Part shown: in pieces, positions 59,001 through 64,000 of the stretch
Layout: the number at the start of each line of letters is the position of its first letter
Position numbering within the stretch: position 1 is the stretch's first letter
Assembly (NCBI RefSeq): GCF_000426445.1
Contig: NZ_AUFJ01000009.1
Span: 806,001 to 870,000 of the forward strand
From: Brevibacterium album DSM 18261
Lineage (GTDB): Bacteria > Actinomycetota > Actinomycetes > Actinomycetales > Brevibacteriaceae
Direction: 5' to 3'
Length of the DNA stretch: 64,000 nucleotides
Program-made: the position numbers and the translations under genes
Notes under the pieces: model-generated
Told to the model about the DNA's origin: nothing
Database searches by the model: none
The model's input: only the letters and a program-made list of their open reading frames with translations

Positions 59001-59261
59001 TCCTTCACTGTTGTCGCCGACGGAGTCGCCCCCGACGGAGACGCCCCCGACGGCGGCGGAGACGACGACGGCTCCACGGACGATGACCAGGATCGCGGCG
59101 GCGACAGCGGCCATGACGGCGGCAACGATGACGGTGGCGACAGCCTGCCCCGCACCGGCACGGAGACGACCTGCGCGGCAATCGCCGCAGGCCTTCTCCT
59201 GGCCGTCGGCACAAGCGCTGTGCTCCTGGCACGGCGCAAGGTGTCCGCAGCCGGGGAATGA
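56064..59261 (+). CDS. LPRTG-anchored surface protein with three anchored-repeat domains and a fibronectin III domain
   Basis: Up to 1065 residues, read from TTG at 56064; TTG at 56079 is also possible and the start is unsure. After a signal peptide ending near AAPAAADT come a first repeat-like domain to residue 265 (FGASGMYCFDLTAEA) and a fibronectin III module at about 272-370 (SPITGYSVTLSD and YRARVIAKNDNGESEPSPWS). A second domain (IRVIDDGHIDAIAPQL to YSWDFTQPGVYCLAV) and a third (to RWAVTHPGKYCIDMSW) follow. Then a Pro/Glu/Ser linker with a 16-residue repeat, an Ig-like module from about 877, and LPRTG at 1028-1032. The anchor region is nearly a copy of that in the 730-residue protein. 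It lies just after a terminator, so it needs its own promoter; none is obvious. Confidence 0.85.
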   Translation: MGLRRLNRRTGATTGAHHRSPARIAARLRSALSLGALSALLGGGMLTAAPAAADTVQEGPSVYYHAALPSGEWQVTSARSANGLSNRGIQLRVGSQDVDAIPESEEHAWLGPAGELRWRTSNYEYDPDAADRTITSISTRTVRSNHLSEENQNIRFSLSNITAPGTFALYEAVPPADGTAGEPGELFRWGTGTQRDGSPQTSEQSHDLEPRLRPLGEASFGASGMYCFDLTAEATLADDTPVTDTETMRIAVGDEVAADAACGTATNETPKIPEAPDTPDAPAAPAATVEGDGVAVSWEAPDNDGGSPITGYSVTLSDQNRGTFTEEVDGETKHAAFEDVPAGHYRARVIAKNDNGESEPSPWSEEVAVGEPIRVIDDGHIDAIAPQLDTDEATGELSLALRAHHDSFDWLDWDQFVLYSDNVIQKTLPEEFTPDSDWSFIGEPGQTIWESPYGRIPSAPWVGLSTEDTSIRENLDRGQRIDVRIEGVTGHGGGPAPGEFALDNVRSARSGSDRNGVGLIGATKEGLPSAYQTSPGNHEHYSWDFTQPGVYCLAVAIETEVNGERQTAREQLTHVVGETVDPATVTPCGTKAEYPEVGTPQSVDPQSPGEDPFAFEGGFGNVALELEDGTLTSTLLHNDSYRNTLPEHHSLEDVVFRAEQLGNEEDYVFGRPSFLSDLDRDSAPYLSWSAFGAAKDQLDGDIAWTVDGVRGPGELQVAESMKGVRETVLDTSEGGDTQTSIWPGAEMLDTRWAVTHPGKYCIDMSWTARTKDHGEVSTSQTITVVADGEGFEHDAETLTRTCADEDGPSEEPSEEPSEEPTGEPSEDPSGDPSEEPTGEPSEDPSGDPSEEPTGEPSEDPSDRPSEEPSDDAPAEPALSISPEEIGITEFLDQEQGVTLSVSGLEPGSPVEFDIAPASDQEVEPSTLPGEANEDGIASAVVYGISAADAENYLGEYTVDATIDDTEGTAAQAAANDLSGSFTVVADGVAPDGDAPDGGGDDDGSTDDDQDRGGDSGHDGGNDDGGDSLPRTGTETTCAAIAAGLLLAVGTSAVLLARRKVSAAGE
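58518..58645 (+). repeat. 48-base tandem repeat in a surface-protein linker
   Basis: Two full 48-base units (58518-58565 and 58566-58613, nearly identical) and a partial third encode the Pro/Glu/Ser-rich spacer. Length variation between strains is likely. Confidence 0.8.
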
Positions 59262-59317
59262 CCACCACGATGACAGAGCACACCGCACGGTGAGCCGCTG
59301 ACCATCAACCGAAGAAG

Positions 59318-59358
59318 CAGAGGCCCGCTGCGCTCATGAGAAGCGCAGCGGGCCTCTG
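59318..59358 (+). terminator. Terminator after the 1065-residue surface protein
   Basis: Perfect 17-base arms (59318-59334 and 59342-59358) around a 7-base loop, 56 bases past the stop at 59261. Confidence 0.82.
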
Positions 59359-59422
59359 TGTGCACATGCATCCCTCACGCCTGACGCGGGGCACAGCTGG
59401 AGTGGGAAGACGGAGGTGCATC

Positions 59423-59596
59423 ATGACGGCCCAGATCCCAGACCGGATCCGCGTACGAACCGCTCACGGCCACGTCGAGGTCGACGGCCTCAGCAAAGAA
59501 GACGTGGAGTTCACAGAGACGAACGTCAAGCGTGCCAGCAAGGCAGCCGAAAGGTACGCCGCCGTACTCCGAGAGGTCCAGGACAGCGCCACATGA
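59423..59596 (+). CDS. Small hypothetical protein
   Basis: A 57-residue soluble protein starting MTAQIPDRIRVRTAHGHVEV, with an amphipathic Lys/Ala/Arg helix in the second half (NVKRASKAAERYAAVLREVQ). ATG at 59423 has GGAGG 6 bases upstream, which is the main reason to accept it. It follows a terminator and converges with an MFS gene 12 bases away. I do not recognise the family and give no function. Confidence 0.5.
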   Translation: MTAQIPDRIRVRTAHGHVEVDGLSKEDVEFTETNVKRASKAAERYAAVLREVQDSAT

Positions 59597-59608
59597 GCAG
59601 ACTGCGCC

Positions 59609-61294
59609 TCAGCCTGCCGCCCTGCGATCCGCGCGCCCCTGCGCCGTCCTCACGATGAGCACCGCAGAGACCACCGGCAGCGCCGCCAGGAACACCCACG
59701 CCGGCAATGAACCGGCCGCACCGTCGCCCATGAGTCGGCCGGCCACGACATTGCCCACCAGCACCCCGATGCCGCCCACCGTCGAGAGCAGCCCGAAATA
59801 CGCGCCTGTGGGACGATCCCCGGCAAACCGGGGGACGACGCTGAGCGCAGTGGGATTGGCGATGAGATGGCCCAGCGTGAGGAACCCCACGGCCAGGAAC
59901 ACCGTCAGGATGTGCCAGCTCTCGAACATGCCAGCAAGCGCCTCGAGCGGCCCGAAACCGCCGAGGCCGCCCGGAGCTTCCGGCCCTCCCGCACCGCCCG
60001 GCTCCCCGGAGCCACCCGGACCCAGCAGCGCACTCACGGCCAGGACCCCGAAGGCGAGCGCACTGGCCGCATAGCCGCAGCGCAGCGCGACACCCGGCCG
60101 CGTCCGCGCGAACAGCCGGGCCACAGGCAGCTGCAGCACCAGGGTCAGCACCGAGACCACGGCGAACATCAGCCCGATCTCGGCCGCCCCACCGCCGGCG
60201 CGCCGCAGCTCGAGCGGGATCGTGAGATACAGCTGGTTGTACGCGATGAGGTCCACGGCGTGCAGTCCCGCGAAGGCGAGGAACCGCCGGTCCGAGACCA
60301 CTCCCCCGCGACGCGCGCTCGAGGCCGCTCCCCCGCGACGGCGGCCCACAGCCTCGGCCGCGGGCGCCTCACCTCCGGGCTCCGTCGCGGCCGCCTCACC
60401 TCCGGGCTCCGCCGCAGCGGCCTCATCCCCATGCTCCGCCGCAGCGGCCCCGCTTCTGCGAGCTCCCCACCCTGCGGATGACTCGATGCGCCGCCGCCCC
60501 TGCCGGACGGGCCTCCCCGGCAGCGCGATCCAGAGGAAGACCGCGATGAGCACGAACAGACCGGCGCCCCCGGCGGCGACGACGGCGAAGCCCCAGCCCA
60601 GCAGCGCCGCCCCCAGCAGCGGCCCCAGCACGGCGCCCATCTCGCCGGCCAGCCCGAGCCAGGCGAAGAGCGTGGCCCGAGGCGCCCTCGGCCCGCGCCC
60701 GCCCGCTCCGCCTGCCGGCCGCGCATCGGCCCCGGCATCAGCACCCACACACGATCCCGCCGCGGCCCCGCCGCGCAGCGCCTCGGCCTGAGCCACCAGC
60801 GTATTCACCCCCGGGGAGAACAGCGCGCCGCCGAGTCCGGTGAGCACGGTGCCCACCAGGAACAGCCACAGCTGCGGCACCTCCGTCCACAGCGAACCGG
60901 CCAGCGAGAGGAAGCCCGTGATCCGCACCGCACACCCGGCGAGGATCACCGACCGCGCACCCCAGCGGTCCGCCAGCACGCCGCCCAGGAGGAACAGCCC
61001 CTGCTGAGCCGCGGTGCGCACGCCCAGGACCACGCCCACAGCCGCACCGCCCAGGGCGAAGTCCTCGGAGAGCACGACGGCGAGGAACGGCACCACGGCG
61101 TAGAAGCCCACATTGAAGAGGAGCTGCGTGCCCAGCAGCACGGGCACCCGCGGCGCACGGCGCAGGCTCCCGGCCCCGCCGATCCCCGAACCCGCCGCCG
61201 AACCCGCCGCGCGGCCGGCGCTCCGCCCAGAAGACCCCTCGGAGTTCTCCCCCGCACGACATATGCATGCTTGCGCACGCTTAAAGCGATTCAT
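59609..61294 (-). CDS. MFS transporter, possible exporter paired with the divergent ABC genes
   Basis: A 561-residue membrane protein with 12 predicted helices and the MFS loop GGVLADRWGARSVILAG after helix 2. Three low-complexity insertions (residues 15-45, 175-205 and a Glu/Ala/Gly-rich central loop at about 270-320) make it longer than the usual 400 residues. ATG at 61294 is preceded by GAGGAACG; the first membrane helix begins only near residue 52, so a later non-ATG start is possible. The start codon lies just 14 bases from the divergent ABC ATPase start, with a weak Fur-family-like site in between. Export of a metal-binding small molecule is one hypothesis; multidrug efflux is the default. 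Confidence 0.8.
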   Translation of the reverse strand: MNRFKRAQACICRAGENSEGSSGRSAGRAAGSAAGSGIGGAGSLRRAPRVPVLLGTQLLFNVGFYAVVPFLAVVLSEDFALGGAAVGVVLGVRTAAQQGLFLLGGVLADRWGARSVILAGCAVRITGFLSLAGSLWTEVPQLWLFLVGTVLTGLGGALFSPGVNTLVAQAEALRGGAAAGSCVGADAGADARPAGGAGGRGPRAPRATLFAWLGLAGEMGAVLGPLLGAALLGWGFAVVAAGGAGLFVLIAVFLWIALPGRPVRQGRRRIESSAGWGARRSGAAAAEHGDEAAAAEPGGEAAATEPGGEAPAAEAVGRRRGGAASSARRGGVVSDRRFLAFAGLHAVDLIAYNQLYLTIPLELRRAGGGAAEIGLMFAVVSVLTLVLQLPVARLFARTRPGVALRCGYAASALAFGVLAVSALLGPGGSGEPGGAGGPEAPGGLGGFGPLEALAGMFESWHILTVFLAVGFLTLGHLIANPTALSVVPRFAGDRPTGAYFGLLSTVGGIGVLVGNVVAGRLMGDGAAGSLPAWVFLAALPVVSAVLIVRTAQGRADRRAAG

Positions 61295-61299
61295 TATCG
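61285..61299. promoter_or_regulatory. Weak Fur-family-like site between the MFS and ABC genes
   Basis: The right half TCATTATCG fits the Fur-family palindrome at 8 of 9 positions, but the left half fits at only 2 of 6. It overlaps the MFS start codon and lies 10 bases before the ATPase start. AT-rich sequence is scarce here, so it deserves listing, with low confidence. Confidence 0.35.
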
Positions 61300-61308
61300 T
61301 TCCTCATT

Positions 61309-62028
61309 ATGCTCGAAGCTACCACTCCTGAGGCGCTCCTCTCGCTCCGCGATGTCGTGATCACCGCGGATGCGGACGGCCGCACTCTCCTCGACGTCCC
61401 GTCCCTCGATCTCCTGCCGGGCGAGCGCGTGGCCGTCACGGGCCCCTCGGGCAGCGGCAAGTCCCTCCTGCTCAACACCATCACCGGGCGCTGGCCGGTG
61501 GGAGTGACGTTCGACGGCACCCGCACGACCGCCCTCACCCGCATCGGCTTCGTCCCGCAGCGCGGCCTCGACGCCCTCCACCCCCTCCTGCCGCTGGGCC
61601 GGCAGCTCAACCGGGTCTCCGGCGCCGACCCCGCCCGGGTCGCCGAGGTGCTGGATGCCGTGGGCCTGCAGGACCCCGAACTGCGCCGCCGCAGGCCCAC
61701 GGAGCTCTCCGGCGGCCAGGCCCAGCGTGCGGCGGTCGCACTGGCGGCCCTGACGGACGCCCCGCTCGTCCTCGCCGATGAGCCCACCAGCGCCCTCGAC
61801 CACGAATCCCGCGATCTCATGCTCCGCCTGCTCCTCGACCTGCTGGGCGAGGGCCGGACCCTCGTCGTCACCACCCACGACCCCATCGTCGCGGATGTGC
61901 TGGGCGCCCGTCGCATCGGAGTGGAGGCCGGACAGATCACCGAACAGCGCGCACCGGCGCAGGAACCGGGGAACCCGAGCGCGCACCCCACCGGAACCGC
62001 CGGTGACCACATGAGGAAGGCCGGCTGA
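61309..62028 (+). CDS. ABC transporter ATPase, oligopeptide/nickel (DppD/NikD) type
   Basis: A 239-residue ATPase: Walker A GPSGSGKSLLLN at about residue 45, signature LSGGQAQRAAVALA at about 131, Walker B LVLADEPTSALD and switch HDP. The LADEPTSALD form is that of peptide/nickel importer ATPases. It is shorter than full-length DppD because the C-terminal oligopeptide-transporter extension is missing, as in NikD. No ribosome site precedes ATG 61309, so leaderless translation or a later start is possible. It overlaps the second ATPase by one base. A Pro/Ala-rich tail of 20 residues follows the ATPase fold. Confidence 0.87.
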   Translation: MLEATTPEALLSLRDVVITADADGRTLLDVPSLDLLPGERVAVTGPSGSGKSLLLNTITGRWPVGVTFDGTRTTALTRIGFVPQRGLDALHPLLPLGRQLNRVSGADPARVAEVLDAVGLQDPELRRRRPTELSGGQAQRAAVALAALTDAPLVLADEPTSALDHESRDLMLRLLLDLLGEGRTLVVTTHDPIVADVLGARRIGVEAGQITEQRAPAQEPGNPSAHPTGTAGDHMRKAG

Positions 62029-62816
62029 TGACCGTCGCACCGGAGCTCTCGCCCGCCATCACCGTCGAGCAGGTCACCGCCGTCCACGGCTCCGGCCGGC
62101 AGGCGCGGACGACGCTCTCCCCCACCAGCCTCAGTGTCAGTCGCGGGGAGTCGGTCGCCGTGATCGGCCGCTCCGGTGCGGGCAAATCGACGCTCGCGGA
62201 CGTCGTCCTCGGCCTGCGCCTGCCGGCGAGCGGATCGGTCACGGTGTGCCAGGAGCACTGGTGCTCGGCCACCCGCAGACCGGCCAAGCGCCTGCGCAGC
62301 CTGGTGCAGGGCATCCCCCAGGACCCGGTGGCCGCCTTCGTCCCGCGCTGGACCATCCGCCGGTCGATCGAACGCGCCATCCGCAGCCTGAGCCGCAGCG
62401 CCCCCGACGGCCTCGGCGAACACCCCGCAGGCCGCGATCAGGCCCGGGAGCACGCGCGGGACGCCGAGGCCCGCATCAGCCGTGCGGCGGAGCTCGCACA
62501 CCTCGAGCCCTCGCTCCTGGACAAGCGCGTCACCGAGGTCTCGGGCGGTCAGGCCCAGCGCGCGGCCATCGCGCGCGCCCTCGCCGTCAGCCCCACGGTC
62601 CTCGTCGCCGATGAACCCACGAGCGCCCTCGATCCGCGCACCTCGGCCGAGGTCTCGGCGGCACTGCTCTCCATCGTCGAGGACGAGGGCATCGCCCTGC
62701 TCCTCGTCACCCACGATCCCGAGTTCGCCGCCCGCTGCACGCGCACGGTCGAGATCACCGCACCTGCCGGCGACCCCCTCACACCCGCGGCTCCGGCCAC
62801 GGCATCGGCGGCATGA
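62028..62816 (+). CDS. ABC transporter ATPase, oligopeptide/nickel (DppF/NikE) type
   Basis: A 262-residue ATPase with Walker A GRSGAGKSTLADVVLGL at about residue 47, Q-loop IPQDPVAAFVPRWTI, signature VSGGQAQRAAIARALAV, Walker B LVADEPTSALDPRT and switch THD. QDP after the Q-loop and the second-ATPase position are typical of NikE/DppF. It begins on the last base of the previous ATPase stop and would form the heterodimeric motor with it. The two permeases expected for such a system are not between the ATPases and the binding protein and may lie beyond the window. Confidence 0.88.
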   Translation: MTVAPELSPAITVEQVTAVHGSGRQARTTLSPTSLSVSRGESVAVIGRSGAGKSTLADVVLGLRLPASGSVTVCQEHWCSATRRPAKRLRSLVQGIPQDPVAAFVPRWTIRRSIERAIRSLSRSAPDGLGEHPAGRDQAREHARDAEARISRAAELAHLEPSLLDKRVTEVSGGQAQRAAIARALAVSPTVLVADEPTSALDPRTSAEVSAALLSIVEDEGIALLLVTHDPEFAARCTRTVEITAPAGDPLTPAAPATASAA

Positions 62817-62922
62817 GCCCGAGGACCGCGACCGCCCACGGGCATCGTCCGCGCCTCGTCCGGCGCACCACCCGGGCCGCCACAGGCCCCCAGCTTCGCT
62901 CCATCATGAAAGGCACCACCCG

Positions 62923-64000
62923 ATGACACAGTCCCCCGTACCCGACCACCCCGCGCACGCGCCCCTGGGCGCACGCACCGGCAGCCAGGCTCGTGCAGAC
63001 AGCCAGGCAGGTGCCCGCGGCCGTGCGCGCACCGGGGGGGCAGCGCGCCCCGCCCGGAACCGGCGCCGCCTGCTCGCGCTCGCTGCCGCCCCCGCCTCGC
63101 TCCTCATGCTCGCCGGCTGTTTCGGCTCACCCGGCAGCGGCGCCGAGGCCACCGACGAGCGCATCTCCGTCGCCTTCATGCAGCCGCCCCGCTCCGGGCT
63201 CAACCCGCTCAGCGACGATGCGTTCAAGCTCTCCCGCCTGTCCACGGCCGAGACCCTCGTGGTCCTCGACGCCGACGGCAACGCGCTGCCCTCACTCGCC
63301 ACCGGATGGGAGCAGGTCGACGATCACACCTGGACGTTCGCCATCCGCGAGGGCGTCACCTTCCACTCCGGTGAGACGCTGACGGCCGACCATGTGGTCA
63401 ACTCCCTGCAGCACGCGATCGATGCCTCGCCCGTCCCCCGCATCCTCGACGGCACCGATCTCACGGTCGAGGCCACCGGGGAGCAGGAGGTGACCATCAC
63501 CACCCACGAGGTCGACCCGCTGCTGCCCAACCGCCTCTCCAGCCCGCAGTTGGCGATCCTCGACGAGGCCGCCTACGGCGATGTGATCAACCCGCAGGGA
63601 CACGGCACCGGCCCCTTCGAGCTCACAAATGTCAACGGCATCGTCGGCGTGACCCTGGACCGCTACGACGACTACTGGGGCGAGCCCGCCCAGGCCTCCG
63701 GCATAGACGCGCAGTTCGTCCCCGACGGCACCGCCAGGGCCGCGGCCCTGCGCACCGGCGAGGCTGATGTCGCCGAGGCGATCCCGGTGGGCCAGGCGGC
63801 CTCGGTCGACGAGGAGCTCATCCACGAGGTGCCGATGCCGCGCACCAACACCCTCTACCTCAACTCCGAGTCCGGGCCGTTCGCGGACCCGGCGGTGCGC
63901 GCCGCCGCACGCGAGGCCATCGACCGGGCCGCGATCATCGAGTCCGTCTACGAGGGCCGCGCGGACGTCGCCGAGGGCCTGTTGGGACCCGCCGTGCCCT
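62923..64000 (+). CDS. Solute-binding lipoprotein, ABC family 5 (peptide/nickel type), 3' end cut off
   Basis: At least 359 residues, continuing past the right edge. After an unusually long polar N-terminus of about 45 residues comes a lipoprotein signal NRRRLLALAAAPASLLMLAG followed by Cys. The body has the family 5 pattern: SVAFMQPPRSGLNPLSDDAF, then ATGWEQVDDHTWTFAIREGV, then TFHSGETLTADHVVNSLQHA, GTGPFEL and YDDYWGEPAQ. Family members bind oligopeptides, nickel or metal-chelator complexes. ATG at 62923 lies 106 bases after the second ATPase, with AAAGG 17 bases upstream; an alternative start nearer the signal peptide cannot be excluded. The ligand is unknown. Confidence 0.88.
   Translation, partial: MTQSPVPDHPAHAPLGARTGSQARADSQAGARGRARTGGAARPARNRRRLLALAAAPASLLMLAGCFGSPGSGAEATDERISVAFMQPPRSGLNPLSDDAFKLSRLSTAETLVVLDADGNALPSLATGWEQVDDHTWTFAIREGVTFHSGETLTADHVVNSLQHAIDASPVPRILDGTDLTVEATGEQEVTITTHEVDPLLPNRLSSPQLAILDEAAYGDVINPQGHGTGPFELTNVNGIVGVTLDRYDDYWGEPAQASGIDAQFVPDGTARAAALRTGEADVAEAIPVGQAASVDEELIHEVPMPRTNTLYLNSESGPFADPAVRAAAREAIDRAAIIESVYEGRADVAEGLLGPAVP

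Overview
The window is high-G+C (about 70%) bacterial DNA with dense, often overlapping genes. LPRTG sortase signals, actinobacterial 'anchored repeat' surface proteins, a TIGR03084 mycothiol-type DinB protein and long low-complexity Ala/Gly/Pro linkers point to Actinomycetota. A Brevibacterium-like member of the Micrococcales is my best guess, not something the sequence proves. No rRNA, tRNA, transposase or CRISPR array was seen.

Layout. (1) 1-13.6 kb: acyl-CoA catabolism. An AtuA-type protein and a TIGR03084 protein diverge from an acyl-CoA ligase / acyl-CoA dehydrogenase / acyl-CoA ligase run; an aldehyde dehydrogenase, 3-hydroxyisobutyrate dehydrogenase, LysR regulator and large acyl-CoA dehydrogenase follow. 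The content suggests degradation of branched or terpenoid acids. (2) 13.6-29 kb: an accessory catabolic region rich in regulators (four more LysR, one TetR). It holds a CoA-transferase / DUF202 pair / SdsA-type alkylsulfatase / DctP lipoprotein unit, a second DctP-type lipoprotein, and a Baeyer-Villiger monooxygenase / SDR operon preceded by a 29-codon remnant that looks like an alcohol dehydrogenase N-terminus. (3) 29-31 kb: a methyltransferase and a lower-G+C AbiF/Abi_2 HEPN gene, with its own promoter and a short structured leader that may be a partner RNA. (4) 31-39 kb: 3-hydroxybutyrate dehydrogenase, an MFS transporter, a SnoaL-like protein, and a ketosynthase / AMP-ligase / acyl-CoA dehydrogenase-like group resembling a small biosynthetic cluster. 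(5) 39-61 kb: an apparent zinc-starvation island. A cysteine-free L36 paralogue diverges from a CobW-like (COG0523) protein. After an ArsR/SRPBCC pair comes a seven-gene operon, every junction overlapping: LPRTG surface protein, ZnuA-like binding protein carrying an inserted surface domain, membrane surface protein, ABC ATPase, permease, a second large surface protein, and a lytic transglycosylase. Opposite it lie a second LPRTG protein, a His/Cys-rich small protein, a secreted single-domain protein and a third LPRTG protein. (6) 59-64 kb: an MFS transporter diverging from two oligopeptide/nickel-type ABC ATPases and a family 5 solute-binding lipoprotein cut by the window end.

How it fits together. 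Four sites close to TGATAATCATTATCA, the operator form of Fur-family regulators, sit in front of the L36/CobW pair, the ABC operon, the 730-residue LPRTG protein and the His-rich protein. A weaker match lies between the MFS and the last ABC genes. With zinc-independent L36 and COG0523 present, Zur is the likeliest regulator, so the second half of the window reads as a coordinated programme: surface proteins capture metal, the ABC transporter imports it, and zinc is spared inside the cell. Several hairpins mark operon ends, and a family of short palindromic elements recurs at three places.
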